A stretch of 44,032 nt of DNA. Source: Aeromonas bivalvium. GTDB lineage: Bacteria; Pseudomonadota; Gammaproteobacteria; Enterobacterales; Aeromonadaceae. The notes below the pieces were generated by a model. It was not told the DNA's origin. It did no database searches and saw only the letters and a program-made list of their open reading frames with translations. The stretch is taken from assembly GCF_000819765.1 (NCBI RefSeq), contig NZ_CDBT01000016.1, positions 15,311 to 59,342 on the forward strand, written 5' to 3'. A program made the position numbers and the translations under genes. Below, one piece after another: positions 15,983 through 24,998 of this stretch. Within the stretch, counting starts at the first letter, position 1. Each line of letters opens with the position of its first letter.

Positions 15983-16564
15983 ATGAGCGACCAGAATTTA
16001 CTGGACGAACAGCTGGTTGAGCGAGTCCAACGTGGCGATAAAAACGCGTTCAACCTGTTGGTAACGAAATACCAGCACAAGGTGGTCAACCTGGTGGCCA
16101 GGTATGTCAACAATCCCGGTGATGTGCCGGACGTAGCGCAAGAGGCCTTTATCAAAGCCTATCGGGCGCTGCCGACATTCCGTGGTGAGAGTGCGTTTTA
16201 CACCTGGTTGTACCGAATTGCCGTCAATACGGCCAAGAATTACATCACCTCCCAAGGGCGCAGGCCGCCCAGCAGTGACGTGGAGGCCGACGAGGCAGAA
16301 TACTACGGCGGTGGAGAGGCCCTGCAAGAGGTCGCCACCCCGGAGAATCTGGCACTGACCGACGAGATCAAGCGGACAGTGTTTGCCGCCATAGAGGCGC
16401 TGCCTGAGGACTTGAGGACAGCCATCACCCTTCGTGAACTGGAAGGGCTGAGTTATGAAGAGATTGCCGAAATCATGGATTGCCCTGTGGGTACGGTCAG
16501 ATCCCGCATCTTCAGGGCGAGGGACGCAATCGACAAAAAGCTGAAACCTCTGACTGAGAATTAA
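15983..16564 (+). CDS. rpoE: Extracytoplasmic stress sigma factor RpoE (sigma-E)
   Basis: Directs RNA polymerase to envelope-stress genes when misfolded outer-membrane proteins trigger RseA destruction. The 193 residues match the family (191 in E. coli). Region 2 holds AFNLLVTKYQHKVVNLVARYV, PDVAQEAFIKAYRALPTFRGESAFYTWL and IAVNTAKNYI; region 4 holds LPEDLRTAITLRELEGLSYEEIAEIMDCPVGTVRSRIFRAR, which reads the -35 box. It opens the rpoE-rseA-rseB-rseC operon and is preceded by a matching sigma-E promoter at 15891-15918. The ribosome site is poor, GGGG being too far upstream of the ATG. Confidence 0.97.
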   Translation: MSDQNLLDEQLVERVQRGDKNAFNLLVTKYQHKVVNLVARYVNNPGDVPDVAQEAFIKAYRALPTFRGESAFYTWLYRIAVNTAKNYITSQGRRPPSSDVEADEAEYYGGGEALQEVATPENLALTDEIKRTVFAAIEALPEDLRTAITLRELEGLSYEEIAEIMDCPVGTVRSRIFRARDAIDKKLKPLTEN

Positions 16565-16586
16565 ACTGGGGAAGACAGGTTAACTT

Positions 16587-17177
16587 ATGGCGAACAAACA
16601 GCAAATCTCGGCCCTGATGGATGGTGACCTGAGTGATGTTCAGGAACTCGATGCCCTGGCGATGGATGCCGAGGGACGGGATACCTGGAGCCGTTACCAT
16701 CTGATCGGTGATGCCATGCGGGGAGATCTGCCGCTCAATCTGCGGCTGGATCTCAGCGACAAGATAGCCATGGCCCTCGATGAGGAGCCGACCATACTGG
16801 CTCCCGTAGCGGCACCTGCCCCTCAGGTTGTGCCAGCGCGGCAGACGGCCCGGGTCCTTCCCTTCTTGCGCCGGGCGGGTCAACAGTTTGGCCAGTATGC
16901 CATCGCCGCCTCGGTCGCCGCCGCCGTCATCTTCGGGGTGCAGCAGTATCAGGGTCAGGATCCGGCACTGCAGAGCAATCCTGTGCTCAATACCATACCC
17001 ATAGGGGGCAGCGCCTCGCCGGTGAGCGTGCATTACCCTCAGGATGCTGAGCGCAATGCCCGCCAGCAGGCCCTGAGCGAGCAACAGGTGAATGAGCAAA
17101 GAGCCAGGATCAATGCGTTCCTGCGCGATCACCAGTTGCAGCAGCGCCTGTTGCAAGACAAGCAGGTCCAAGAATAA
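16587..17177 (+). CDS. rseA: Anti-sigma-E factor RseA
   Basis: A single-pass inner-membrane protein whose cytoplasmic part holds sigma-E inactive until DegS and RseP cut it. Of 196 residues, the first 75 or so are the sigma-binding domain, with QQISALMDGDLSDVQELDAL and WSRYHLIGDAMRGDLP typical of the family. A hydrophobic segment follows at about 96-112 (YAIAASVAAAVIFGV). The periplasmic part is rich in Gln and ends RLLQDKQVQE. It lies 22 bp after rpoE and 36 bp before rseB. Confidence 0.94.
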   Translation: MANKQQISALMDGDLSDVQELDALAMDAEGRDTWSRYHLIGDAMRGDLPLNLRLDLSDKIAMALDEEPTILAPVAAPAPQVVPARQTARVLPFLRRAGQQFGQYAIAASVAAAVIFGVQQYQGQDPALQSNPVLNTIPIGGSASPVSVHYPQDAERNARQQALSEQQVNEQRARINAFLRDHQLQQRLLQDKQVQE

Positions 17178-17213
17178 GGGCCTGTCAGCCATCACTCTCT
17201 CAGGAATGTTATC

Positions 17214-18194
17214 GTGCGCCAGTTCAGCCGTATCCTGCTGGCCTCTGCCCTGTTGATTTGTGCCAAGGCCTCGGCCGACGAAATGTCGGCCGAGGCCTTG
17301 TTGCAGCAGATGCAGAGAGCCGCCACCCAACAGAATTTCGAACTCGCCATGGTCAAGGCGAGACAGGGACGGCTCGAGCCGATCCGGATCAGCCATGCCA
17401 TCATCGACGGCAAGGAAGTTGCCCACCTCAGTTATCTGGATGGCAAGGCGGTGGAATATCTGCAGCGCCAGGATGAGTTCACCTTCTTCGAGAACACCCA
17501 CGAGCCATACACGCTCAAGGGGGGGCGCTTCCCCGGCATCTGGTCCACCCTGGTCAACATGCCGCTGGCGCGGGTGCTGGCCAGTTATGATCTGGTGGTG
17601 GCCGGTCGCAGCCGGGTGGCGGGTCGGGTCTCCCAGGTGGTCCGCATGGTGCCCAAGGAGGCGGACAAGTATGGTTTCGTGCTCTGGCTCGATGAAGAGA
17701 GTCATTTGCTGCTTAGGTCGGACATGATCGACAAGGAAGGCAATCTGGTGGAGCAGGTGCTTGGGGTGGATCTCGATCTGATGTCGGCGCCGTCCCCCTG
17801 GCTGGTCACCCTGGCCAACAGCAAGCTGCCCCATGCCCTGACGCTGGAGGATGCCTACCCCGCCCCCCAGCAGGTGCTCAACTGGCAGGTGACCTGGTTG
17901 CCGGAAGGCTTCAAGCTGCTATCGCAAGACAAGCATCAGCTGGTGACCACCAGCACCCCGGTGGACTATATGATGCTCTCCGATGGCCTGGTGGATCTCT
18001 CCGTCTATGTGGCCAGGGTCGACCCGGATCAGGCGGTGCGTCAGCAATTGATCCGCCAGGGGGCCACCTCCCTGGTCAGCTTCGTCAACGATGTCGGGGT
18101 CGAAATCACCGTGGTGGGGGAGATCCCGGCCGACACCGCCAAGCGCATCGCCGAGTCGGTACGGCCGCTCTCTCGCAATGAGACGGTGCAGTAA
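17214..18194 (+). CDS. rseB: Sigma-E regulatory protein RseB
   Basis: A periplasmic protein that binds RseA and shields it from DegS, and releases it on sensing off-pathway lipopolysaccharide. The 326 residues begin with a signal peptide, cleaved probably after AKASA (about residue 21). The large N-terminal lipid-binding domain resembles LolA/LolB and includes LLQQMQRAATQQNFELAMV and the HLSYLDGKAVEYLQRQDEFTF segment; the C-terminal domain starts near WQVTWLPEGFKLL. The start codon is GTG with AGGAA 8 bp upstream. It is the third gene of the rpoE operon. Confidence 0.93.
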   Translation: MRQFSRILLASALLICAKASADEMSAEALLQQMQRAATQQNFELAMVKARQGRLEPIRISHAIIDGKEVAHLSYLDGKAVEYLQRQDEFTFFENTHEPYTLKGGRFPGIWSTLVNMPLARVLASYDLVVAGRSRVAGRVSQVVRMVPKEADKYGFVLWLDEESHLLLRSDMIDKEGNLVEQVLGVDLDLMSAPSPWLVTLANSKLPHALTLEDAYPAPQQVLNWQVTWLPEGFKLLSQDKHQLVTTSTPVDYMMLSDGLVDLSVYVARVDPDQAVRQQLIRQGATSLVSFVNDVGVEITVVGEIPADTAKRIAESVRPLSRNETVQ

Positions 18195-18245
18195 GGACGC
18201 CCATGACGTATGGTGGGCGGGATCCCATGGCGCAGGAGTGACACC

Positions 18246-18716
18246 TTGGATGAAATGAGCGAAGAGCTGGCGACCGTGGTCGCCATCGACGATCGGCACG
18301 TCTGGGTCGAGTGTGAGCGGCGCTCCGCCTGCAGTGGTTGCCAGCAGCAGCCCCATTGCGGCACCGGTACTGTGGCCAAGGCCTTTCCCCAGGGTCACCA
18401 GCGGATCCGGGTCGCCCGCACCATGACGCTGGCGGTGGGCCAGCAGGTGCGCCTTGGCATTCCCCGGCAGAGCCTGCTGCGGGGGGCGGCTCTGGTCTAT
18501 GTGCTGCCGCTGTTCTGCCTGCTGGTGGGCGCCCTGTTCGGCCAGCTCTGGCTGGCTCCTCTGCTTGGCGCGGGGGAGGGGGTCACCATCCTCAGTTGTC
18601 TGGGGGGCGGTGCCCTGGGTTTCTTGCTGGTACGTTTTTATTCGAACCGTCTCGATCGGGGGGCTTATGGCCCCCGTATTCTGGGAGCCGTGCTCACCAC
18701 TCGCTCCCTTGTTTAA
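18246..18716 (+). CDS. rseC: RseC family protein (SoxR-reducing system / sigma-E regulator)
   Basis: An inner-membrane protein implicated in sigma-E control and, by homology with RsxC-associated RseC, in reduction of SoxR. The N-terminal part carries four cysteines in a CERRSACSGCQQQPHCGTG pattern, probably a metal or iron-sulfur site. Two hydrophobic segments follow at about residues 75-95 and 100-120. I prefer the TTG start at 18246, which has a perfect AGGAG 7 bp upstream; ATG 18255, three codons later, is 16 bp from that site. The protein is then 156 residues. It is the last gene of the rpoE operon. Confidence 0.9.
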   Translation: MDEMSEELATVVAIDDRHVWVECERRSACSGCQQQPHCGTGTVAKAFPQGHQRIRVARTMTLAVGQQVRLGIPRQSLLRGAALVYVLPLFCLLVGALFGQLWLAPLLGAGEGVTILSCLGGGALGFLLVRFYSNRLDRGAYGPRILGAVLTTRSLV

Positions 18717-18754
18717 CCATGTTGGCCCCCCTTGATTGACCCGCCGACTAAAGA

Positions 18755-18784
18755 TTGGCCGTTTAGCGGGTTATCCAGTAAAAT
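18755..18784 (+). promoter_or_regulatory. Candidate sigma-70 promoter of lepA-lepB
   Basis: TTGGCC (18755-18760) and TAAAAT (18779-18784) are 18 bp apart, 47 bp before the lepA start, in the only sizeable gap between rseC and lepA. Confidence 0.35.
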
Positions 18785-18831
18785 CCTGCCTCCATATCCG
18801 GCCCTAACCTAATTTGAGTGATCCCTGCTCG

Positions 18832-20625
18832 ATGAAATACATTCGTAACTTTTCGATTATTGCGCACATTGACCACGGTAAATCGACCCTGTCGGACCGT
18901 CTGATCCAGACTTGTGGCGGCCTGTCCGACCGCGAGATGCAGGCTCAGGTGCTTGACTCCATGGATCTGGAACGCGAGCGCGGCATTACCATCAAAGCGC
19001 AGAGTGTGACCCTGAACTACCAGGCCAAAGACGGTAACACCTACCAGCTGAACTTTATCGACACCCCGGGTCACGTGGACTTCTCCTATGAGGTATCCCG
19101 CTCGCTGGCTGCCTGTGAAGGGGCGCTGCTGGTGGTCGATGCCGGTCAGGGGGTTGAGGCACAGACTCTGGCCAACTGCTACACCGCCATGGAAATGGAG
19201 CTGGAAGTGGTGCCTGTGCTCAACAAGATCGACCTGCCTGCCGCCGAGCCCGAGCGGGTTGCCGAGGAGATCGAAGACATAGTCGGCATCGATGCCGTCG
19301 ATGCGGTGCGTTGCTCCGCCAAGACCGGCCTGGGCGTCGATCTGGTGCTGGAAGAGATCGTCGCCAAGATCCCGGCCCCGGAAGGTGACCCGGACGCCCC
19401 GCTGCAGGCGCTGATCATCGACTCCTGGTTCGACTCCTACCTGGGGGTCGTGTCGCTCGTGCGGATCAAGAACGGTTCCCTCAAGAAGAACGACAAGATC
19501 AAGGTGATGAGTACCGGTCAGGTGTGGGGTGTCGATCGTATCGGTATCTTCACGCCCAAGCAGGTCGATACCCAGGGTCTGGGTTGTGGCGAGGTAGGTT
19601 GGGTGGTCTGCGGCATCAAGGACATCCACGGCGCCCCCGTGGGCGATACCCTGACCCAGGCCAAGCACGGTGCCGACAAGGCGCTGGCCGGTTTCAAGAA
19701 GGTGAAGCCCCAGGTCTATGCGGGCCTGTTCCCCATCTCCAGCGATGACTACGAGTCCTTCCGTGACGCCCTGGACAAGCTCTCCCTCAACGACGCTTCC
19801 CTGTTCTTCGAGCCGGAGAGTTCCACCGCCTTGGGCTTTGGCTTCCGTTGCGGCTTCCTCGGCATGCTGCACATGGAGATCATCCAGGAACGTCTGGAGC
19901 GGGAATACGATCTGGACCTCATCACCACGGCGCCGACCGTCGTGTATGAAATCGAACTCAACGACGGTTCGACCATCCACATCGACAGCCCGGCCGCCAT
20001 GCCGCCGGTGAACAACATCAAGGAGATGCGCGAGCCCATCGCCGAGTGCAACATCTTGTTGCCCCAGGAGTACATGGGCAACGTCATCACTCTGTGCATC
20101 GAGAAGCGCGGCGTGCAGACCAACATGGTCTATCACGGCAAGCAGGTGGCACTGACCTATGAAATCCCCATGGCGGAAGTGGTGCTCGACTTCTTCGATC
20201 GCCTGAAATCCACCAGCCGCGGCTATGCCTCCCTAGATTACGGCTTCAAGCACTTCCAGACCTCCGACATGGTGCGTCTGGACATCATGATCAACGGCGA
20301 ACGGGTCGATGCCCTGGCCATCATCACCCACAAGGAGAACGCCCAGTTCCGCGGTCGCCAGGTGGTGGAGAAGATGCGTGAGCTGATCCCGCGCCAGATG
20401 TTCGACATCGCGATCCAGGCTTCTATCGGCAACCAGATCATCGCTCGCAGCACGGTCAAGGCCCTGCGCAAGGACGTGACCGCCAAGTGCTACGGCGGCG
20501 ACGTGAGCCGCAAGAAGAAGCTGTTGAACAAGCAGAAAGAAGGCAAGAAGCGGATGAAGTCCCTGGGCCGTGTCGATGTGCCCCAGGAGGCCTTCCTCGC
20601 CATTCTCCATGTAGGAAAGGATTGA
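18832..20625 (+). CDS. lepA: Elongation factor 4 (LepA), back-translocating GTPase
   Basis: A ribosome-associated GTPase that acts in translation initiation/elongation quality. The 597 residues match the family. GTPase motifs are AHIDHGKST (G1), the RGITIKAQ switch region, DTPGHVDF (G3) and NKIDLP (G4). Later come the EF-G-like domains with [16 protein letters not shown] and the LepA-specific C-terminal domain with [14 protein letters not shown] and [16 protein letters not shown] 18832 aligns with the E. coli start; an in-frame TTG at 18814 has no better ribosome site. lepB follows after four bases, the conserved pairing. Confidence 0.97.
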   Translation: MKYIRNFSIIAHIDHGKSTLSDRLIQTCGGLSDREMQAQVLDSMDLERERGITIKAQSVTLNYQAKDGNTYQLNFIDTPGHVDFSYEVSRSLAACEGALLVVDAGQGVEAQTLANCYTAMEMELEVVPVLNKIDLPAAEPERVAEEIEDIVGIDAVDAVRCSAKTGLGVDLVLEEIVAKIPAPEGDPDAPLQALIIDSWFDSYLGVVSLVRIKNGSLKKNDKIKVMSTGQVWGVDRIGIFTPKQVDTQGLGCGEVGWVVCGIKDIHGAPVGDTLTQAKHGADKALAGFKKVKPQVYAGLFPISSDDYESFRDALDKLSLNDASLFFEPESSTALGFGFRCGFLGMLHMEIIQERLEREYDLDLITTAPTVVYEIELNDGSTIHIDSPAAMPPVNNIKEMREPIAECNILLPQEYMGNVITLCIEKRGVQTNMVYHGKQVALTYEIPMAEVVLDFFDRLKSTSRGYASLDYGFKHFQTSDMVRLDIMINGERVDALAIITHKENAQFRGRQVVEKMRELIPRQMFDIAIQASIGNQIIARSTVKALRKDVTAKCYGGDVSRKKKLLNKQKEGKKRMKSLGRVDVPQEAFLAILHVGKD

Positions 20626-20629
20626 TCTG

Positions 20630-21553
20630 ATGGCAAGCACGTTTTCCCTGATCCTGGTCATCGTCTGTCTGGTGACCGGCGTCATCTGGTGTGTCGACAA
20701 ACTGGTGTGGTCCAAGCAGCGGGCCGCCAAGATCGCCGTGGCCCGTGCCCATGGCGGTGCTGGCCTGGACGAGAAGACCCTGGCCAAGGTGGCGCCGGTG
20801 CCGGTATGGATAGAACAGACGGCGGGGATCTTCCCCGTCATCACCCTGGTGCTGATCCTGCGCTCCTTCCTGTTCGAGCCGTTCCAGATCCCGTCGGGAT
20901 CCATGATGCCCACCCTGCTGGTGGGAGACTTCATCCTGGTGGAGAAGTTTGCCTATGGCCTCAAGGATCCCGTGACCAACACCAAGTTCCTCGAGACGGG
21001 TGAACCGTCACGGGGAGACGTGGTGGTGTTCAAGTATCCGCTGGATACCCGGGTCGACTACATCAAACGGGTGGTCGGCATGCCGGGGGATAGGGTCATC
21101 TATCGCAACAAGCAGATCATGATCCGGCCCAAGTGCGAGGAACAGGAAGGGAAAACCTGCCCGGGCTTCCAGAAGCTCGACGTCACCTTCGACAAGCGGG
21201 GTGAGTTCAGCCAGATGGGGATCCCCCTGGATCGCTTCACCGAGCAACTGGGTGCGGTGAGCCACGATACCCTGCGCAATCCCATGATGCCGGACCTGGT
21301 GGATCGCTACTATCGCCAGCCCGGTACCTACCCGGACGAGTGGGTGGTGCCCGAGGGTCACTACTTCGTGATGGGGGACAACCGCGACAACAGCACCGAC
21401 AGCCGTTTCTGGGGCTTCGTGCCCGAGCAGAACCTGGTGGGCAAGGCGGTCGCCATCTGGATCAGTTTCGAATTTGAGCGCGACGAGAGCTCCTGGCTGC
21501 CTGGCTGGGTGCCGACCGGCGTGCGCTTCAACCGCATTGGCGGAATCGAGTGA
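20630..21553 (+). CDS. lepB: Signal peptidase I
   Basis: Cuts signal peptides from exported proteins at the periplasmic face of the inner membrane. The 307 residues include a first hydrophobic segment (about 4-22), a cytoplasmic basic loop, a second segment near residues 62-80 ([16 protein letters not shown]), then the catalytic domain. The nucleophile serine is in [13 protein letters not shown] and the general-base lysine in [12 protein letters not shown]; the [14 protein letters not shown] box is intact. It lies four bases after lepA and its stop overlaps the first possible rnc start (GTGA), so translation of the two is probably coupled. Confidence 0.96.
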   Translation: MASTFSLILVIVCLVTGVIWCVDKLVWSKQRAAKIAVARAHGGAGLDEKTLAKVAPVPVWIEQTAGIFPVITLVLILRSFLFEPFQIPSGSMMPTLLVGDFILVEKFAYGLKDPVTNTKFLETGEPSRGDVVVFKYPLDTRVDYIKRVVGMPGDRVIYRNKQIMIRPKCEEQEGKTCPGFQKLDVTFDKRGEFSQMGIPLDRFTEQLGAVSHDTLRNPMMPDLVDRYYRQPGTYPDEWVVPEGHYFVMGDNRDNSTDSRFWGFVPEQNLVGKAVAIWISFEFERDESSWLPGWVPTGVRFNRIGGIE

Positions 21554-21555
21554 TG

Positions 21556-22227
21556 ATGAATATCAAGATGAACAGACTGCAGTCCCGTCTCGGGCATGTC
21601 TTTTCGGACAAGGATATGTTGACCCGGGCCCTGACGCACCGCAGTGCCGGGTCCCGCCACAACGAGCGACTGGAGTTCCTCGGGGACTCCATCCTCAGTC
21701 TGGTGATTGCCGATGACCTGTTCCACCGCTTCCCGCAGGCGGCGGAAGGGGATCTCAGCCGGATGCGCGCCACCCTGGTGCGGGAGAAGACACTGGCCGA
21801 ACTGGGCCGCGAATTCGAGCTCGGGGATCATCTGATCCTGGGCCCGGGCGAGCTCAAGAGCGGCGGCTATCGCCGCGAGTCCATCCTGGCGGACACGGTC
21901 GAGGCAATGATCGGCGCCATCTATCTGGATACCGACCTTGAGACGGTACGTGGATTGCTGCTCGGCTGGTACGCCAGCCGCCTGGAGGAGATCAAGCCGG
22001 GTATAGAGCAGAAGGATCCCAAGACCCGTCTGCAAGAAATATTGCAGGGAAGCCGCAAATCCCTGCCGACCTATACCGTGACCAAGGTCAAGGGGGAGGC
22101 CCACAACCAGGAGTTCACCGTCCAGTGCGACGTCGAAGGCCTGGCTGAGCCCCTCATCGGGGTCGGCACCAGCCGCCGCAAGGCCGAACAGGCCGCTGCG
22201 CAGCAAGCATTGGAAAGGCTGTCATGA
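21556..22227 (+). CDS. rnc: Ribonuclease III
   Basis: Cleaves double-stranded RNA in rRNA processing, mRNA turnover and autoregulation. The catalytic domain has the signature [17 protein letters not shown] and the second acidic site in [18 protein letters not shown]. The double-stranded RNA-binding domain begins at [11 protein letters not shown] and ends [18 protein letters not shown]. The start is ambiguous among GTG 21550, ATG 21553 and ATG 21556; the last gives MNIKMNRLQ and 223 residues, best matching E. coli (226). Its final codons are copied twice in the gap to era. Its TGA overlaps the ATG of the first small frame there. Confidence 0.95.
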   Translation: MNIKMNRLQSRLGHVFSDKDMLTRALTHRSAGSRHNERLEFLGDSILSLVIADDLFHRFPQAAEGDLSRMRATLVREKTLAELGREFELGDHLILGPGELKSGGYRRESILADTVEAMIGAIYLDTDLETVRGLLLGWYASRLEEIKPGIEQKDPKTRLQEILQGSRKSLPTYTVTKVKGEAHNQEFTVQCDVEGLAEPLIGVGTSRRKAEQAAAQQALERLS

Positions 22228-22292
22228 CAGGGATTGTTGATGTAACAGGCCGCTGTCTTTCAACACAGCAAGCATTGGAAAGACTGTCATGA
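22224..22292 (+). CDS. Small frame 1 in the rnc-era repeat, 22 codons
   Basis: ATG overlaps the rnc stop (ATGA) and its own TGA overlaps the ATG of the next small frame. The peptide begins [14 protein letters not shown] and ends QQALERLS, identical to the last eight residues of RNase III. No Shine-Dalgarno is obvious, so expression would depend on coupling to rnc. Whether it is translated is unknown. Confidence 0.35.
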   Translation: MTGIVDVTGRCLSTQQALERLS

Positions 22293-22357
22293 CAGGGATT
22301 GTTGATGTAACAGGCCGCTGTCTTTCAACACAACAAGCATTGGAAAAACTGTCATGA
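22289..22357 (+). CDS. Small frame 2 in the rnc-era repeat, 22 codons
   Basis: The second repeat unit gives the same peptide with one change, QQALEKLS at the end. It starts in an ATGA overlap with small frame 1 and ends in an ATGA overlap with era. The chain rnc - frame 1 - frame 2 - era is thus linked by three four-base overlaps, the spacing expected of re-initiating ribosomes. Confidence 0.35.
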   Translation: MTGIVDVTGRCLSTQQALEKLS

Positions 22358-23259
22358 CGGATACAGATACCACCTATTGCGGCTTTGTCGCCATCGTGGG
22401 CCGCCCCAACGTGGGCAAGTCTACCCTGCTCAACAAGCTGCTCGGCCAGAAGGTCAGCATCACCTCGAAGAAGCCCCAGACCACCCGTCACCGGATCCTG
22501 GGGATCGACACCGAGGATCACTACCAGACCATCTATGTGGATACCCCGGGCCTGCACATCGAAGAGAAGCGGGCCATCAACCGCCTGATGAACCGCGCCG
22601 CCACCAGCTCCCTGGGAGATGTGGCCATGGTGGTGTTCGTGGTGGACGGTACCCACTGGACCAAGGATGACGAGATGGTGCTGGGCAAGCTGCGCCACCT
22701 CAAGTGCCCCGTGGTGCTGGCGGTCAACAAGATCGACAACGTCAAGGAGAAAGAGGATCTGCTGCCCCACCTGGAGTGGCTGGGCCAGCAGATGAACTTC
22801 GCCCACATACTGCCCATCAGCGCCGAGAAGGGCACCAACGTGGCCAAGATCCGCGAGTGGGCCAAGGATCTGCTGCCGGAAAACGTCCACTTCTTCCCGG
22901 AAGATTACGTGACCGACCGCTCCTCCCGCTTTATGGCCTCGGAGATCATCCGCGAGAAGCTGATGCGCTTCACCGGCGAGGAGCTGCCCTACTCGGTGAC
23001 GGTGGAGATAGAGCGCTTCAAGGTGGAAGAGAGCGGCATCTATCACATCAACGCCCTGATCCTGGTGGAGCGGGATGGCCAGAAGAAGATGGTCATCGGC
23101 AACAAGGGGGAAAAGATCAAGACCATAGGCACAGAGGCGCGCATCGACATGGAACGCCTGTTCCAGAACAAGGTGCACCTGGAGCTGTGGGTCAAGGTCA
23201 AGGCGGGCTGGGCCGACGACGAGCGGGCCCTGCGCAGCCTGGGTTATGGTGATGACTGA
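22354..23259 (+). CDS. era: GTPase Era
   Basis: An essential GTPase that binds the 3' end of 16S rRNA and helps small-subunit assembly. The 301 residues equal the E. coli length. GTPase motifs are [14 protein letters not shown] (G1), TTRHRI in the switch region, DTPGLH (G3), NKIDN (G4) and ISAEKG (G5). The C-terminal KH domain has [14 protein letters not shown] and the RNA-contacting stretch before it. Its ATG overlaps the stop of small frame 2 in the upstream repeat. recO begins directly after its stop. Confidence 0.97.
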   Translation: MTDTDTTYCGFVAIVGRPNVGKSTLLNKLLGQKVSITSKKPQTTRHRILGIDTEDHYQTIYVDTPGLHIEEKRAINRLMNRAATSSLGDVAMVVFVVDGTHWTKDDEMVLGKLRHLKCPVVLAVNKIDNVKEKEDLLPHLEWLGQQMNFAHILPISAEKGTNVAKIREWAKDLLPENVHFFPEDYVTDRSSRFMASEIIREKLMRFTGEELPYSVTVEIERFKVEESGIYHINALILVERDGQKKMVIGNKGEKIKTIGTEARIDMERLFQNKVHLELWVKVKAGWADDERALRSLGYGDD

Positions 23260-23958
23260 TTGCTGAGCCCAGCCTTCGTCATCCACAGTCGGCCCTATCG
23301 GGAGACCAGCCAGCTGGTCGAGGTCTTCACCCAGGATAGTGGCCGATTCACCCTGGTGGCTCGCGGTTCCCGCGGGCCACGTTCCCCTCTCAAGGGGCTG
23401 CTGCAACCCTTCTCCCTGCTCGCCCTCAGCTGGCGCGGCAAGGGGGATCTCAAGAACCTGGTCCAGGTCGAATGCCCGGATCACTCCCTGCGCCTCGGTG
23501 GCGATCTGCTGTTCTACGGCCTCTATCTGAACGAGCTGGTCTACTACCTGCTCGAGGCGAACACCCCCTTCCCCGAGGTATTCGACGCCTATGCCCATGC
23601 GCTGATGGCGCTCACCGACGGTGAAACCCCGGAGCTTCCCCTGCGTCGCTTCGAGTTTCTGCTGTTGCAGGCCCTGGGCTATGCGGTGGACTTCGAATAT
23701 GCCGCCGACGACGAGGCCCGGATCCAGCCCGAGCTGCTCTATGGCTTCGAGCGGGAGCTTGGCTTCGTCGCTTGCGAGCGGGCGCCGGATCCCCGTACCC
23801 TGTTTCTCGGTGCCCATCTACTGGCCTTCGCCGAGGGGCGGTTCGATACCCCTCCCTTGTTGCAGGCGGCCAAGCGTTTCAGCCGGCTGGCGCTGCAACC
23901 TTATCTGGGTAAACGCCAGTTGAAGAGCCGGGAGCTGTTTTTGAAGCGAAAAAGCTAA
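23260..23958 (+). CDS. recO: DNA repair protein RecO
   Basis: Works with RecR and RecF to load RecA on SSB-coated single-stranded DNA and anneals complementary strands. The 232 residues show the N-terminal OB fold (AFVIHSRPYRETSQLVEVFTQ, then GSRGPRSPLKGLLQPFSLL) and a helical C-terminal part with ELPLRRFEFLLLQALGY and RLALQPYLGKRQLKSRELF. The start is TTG immediately after the era TGA and in the same frame, so the era stop is the only thing separating the two; no ATG in a suitable place exists. A decayed copy of its 3' end follows the stop. Confidence 0.9.
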   Translation: MLSPAFVIHSRPYRETSQLVEVFTQDSGRFTLVARGSRGPRSPLKGLLQPFSLLALSWRGKGDLKNLVQVECPDHSLRLGGDLLFYGLYLNELVYYLLEANTPFPEVFDAYAHALMALTDGETPELPLRRFEFLLLQALGYAVDFEYAADDEARIQPELLYGFERELGFVACERAPDPRTLFLGAHLLAFAEGRFDTPPLLQAAKRFSRLALQPYLGKRQLKSRELFLKRKS

Positions 23959-23960
23959 CA

Positions 23961-24030
23961 CCGATTGGCGCTGCAACCTCCCAACTGTCAGCAAGCGCTA
24001 GCTAAAGAGCCGGGGGCTGTTTTGACGCAA
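23961..24030 (+). repeat. Decayed direct copy of the recO 3' end
   Basis: TGGCGCTGCAACCT occurs at 23888-23901 inside recO and again at 23966-23979. AAGAGCCGGGAGCTGTTTT (23923-23941 in recO) recurs with one change at 24005-24023. The offsets are 78 and 82 bp, so a 4-bp length change lies between the blocks and the copy is no longer in one frame. The middle part has diverged beyond alignment by eye. Confidence 0.75.
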
Positions 24031-24130
24031 AGTGCGACAACCCCGCAGTGAGACAGGCAGGCCCCTGGCGTCGAGCCGTCGACCTCGAGACCTTCAACGG
24101 ATTTCAACACGGACTTTCAAGGAGTTATCA

Positions 24131-24868
24131 ATGAGCGAAATCTATCTGGGTGTGAACATCGATCACATCGCCACCCTGCGCAATGCCCGTGGCACCCAGT
24201 ATCCGGATCCGGTTCAGGCCGCCTTCGTGGCCGAGCAGGCCGGAGCCGATGGCATTACCGTCCATCTGCGGGAAGATCGCCGCCACATCACCGACCGTGA
24301 CGTCGAGATCCTGCGCCAGACCATTCAGACCAGAATGAATCTGGAAATGGCGGTCACCGAGGAGATGATCGCCATCGCCTGCCGCATCAAGCCCCATTTC
24401 GTCTGCCTGGTGCCGGAGAAGCGTACCGAGGTGACCACCGAGGGGGGCCTGGACGTGGCCGGTCAGCTGGACAAGGTGAGCGATGCCGTGCGCCGCCTGA
24501 GCGAGGTGGGTGCCAAGGTATCGCTCTTCATCGACGCGGACTACCAGCAGATCGATGCAGCCGTGCTGAGTGGCGCCCCCTTCATTGAGATCCACACCGG
24601 CCGCTATGCCGATGCCACCACGGATGCCGAGCGCAACGCCGAGTTCAAGCGGATCGCCGCCGGCGCCTCCTATGCCGCCGACAAGGGGCTCAAGGTCAAT
24701 GCCGGCCACGGCCTGCACTATCACAATGTGCAGGCGATCGCCGCCATCCCCGAGATCTATGAGCTCAATATCGGCCACGCCATCATAGGCCGCGCCGCCT
24801 TCGACGGCCTGGCCAAGGCGGTCGCCGACATGCGTGCCCTGATGCAGGAAGCCCGCACCAACGTCTGA
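24131..24868 (+). CDS. pdxJ: Pyridoxine 5'-phosphate synthase
   Basis: Joins 3-amino-2-oxopropyl phosphate and deoxyxylulose 5-phosphate to form pyridoxine 5'-phosphate, the ring-closing step of PLP synthesis. The 245 residues match E. coli (243). Seen are [58 protein letters not shown], the IEIHTGRYA segment and [15 protein letters not shown] 24131 has AAGGAG 7 bp upstream; an in-frame upstream start is not credible. It ends the lepA-to-pdxJ cluster and is followed by a strong terminator. epd at the start of this window serves the same pathway. Confidence 0.97.
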   Translation: MSEIYLGVNIDHIATLRNARGTQYPDPVQAAFVAEQAGADGITVHLREDRRHITDRDVEILRQTIQTRMNLEMAVTEEMIAIACRIKPHFVCLVPEKRTEVTTEGGLDVAGQLDKVSDAVRRLSEVGAKVSLFIDADYQQIDAAVLSGAPFIEIHTGRYADATTDAERNAEFKRIAAGASYAADKGLKVNAGHGLHYHNVQAIAAIPEIYELNIGHAIIGRAAFDGLAKAVADMRALMQEARTNV

Positions 24869-24897
24869 TCCCGCCAGGGTGAGGTATCCATGAGCGA

Positions 24898-24933
24898 GCC
24901 GCCGGCAGGGAGACTGCCGGCGGCTTCTTTTTT
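24898..24933 (+). terminator. Rho-independent terminator after pdxJ
   Basis: GCCGCCGGCAG (24898-24908) pairs perfectly with CTGCCGGCGGC (24914-24924) around GGAGA, then TTCTTTTTT. This is one of the strongest terminators in the window. Confidence 0.92.
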
Positions 24934-24998
24934 GGGGCTGGTGGGGTCTGGCAGACTTGGCGCCTCAGGCTGGGGGCGTCCTGGGCGCGCAATAGGGG

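Larger units (their letters stand above)
22201..22358 (+). repeat. 65-bp tandem repeat between rnc and era, derived from the rnc tail
   Basis: Direct repeats start at 22201, 22266 and 22331, exactly 65 bp apart; the third is cut short at 28 bp by the era sequence. The first full unit overlaps the rnc 3' end and the second differs from it by one base (GGCTGTC versus GACTGTC). The third has CAACAA for CAGCAA and AAACTG for AGACTG. The block AACAGGCCGCTG, also present inside rnc at 22187-22198, recurs at 22244 and 22309, so each unit looks like an altered copy of the last 40 bp of rnc with CG replaced by TCTTTCAACA. Each unit can fold: TGTTGA pairs with TCAACA around an ACAG/CTGT inner stem. Confidence 0.93.

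Noticed and set aside
22201..22358. The rnc-era repeat as a simple assembly error
   Set aside because: The units differ from one another at several bases and each keeps exact frame overlaps, which a duplicated read artefact would not produce.
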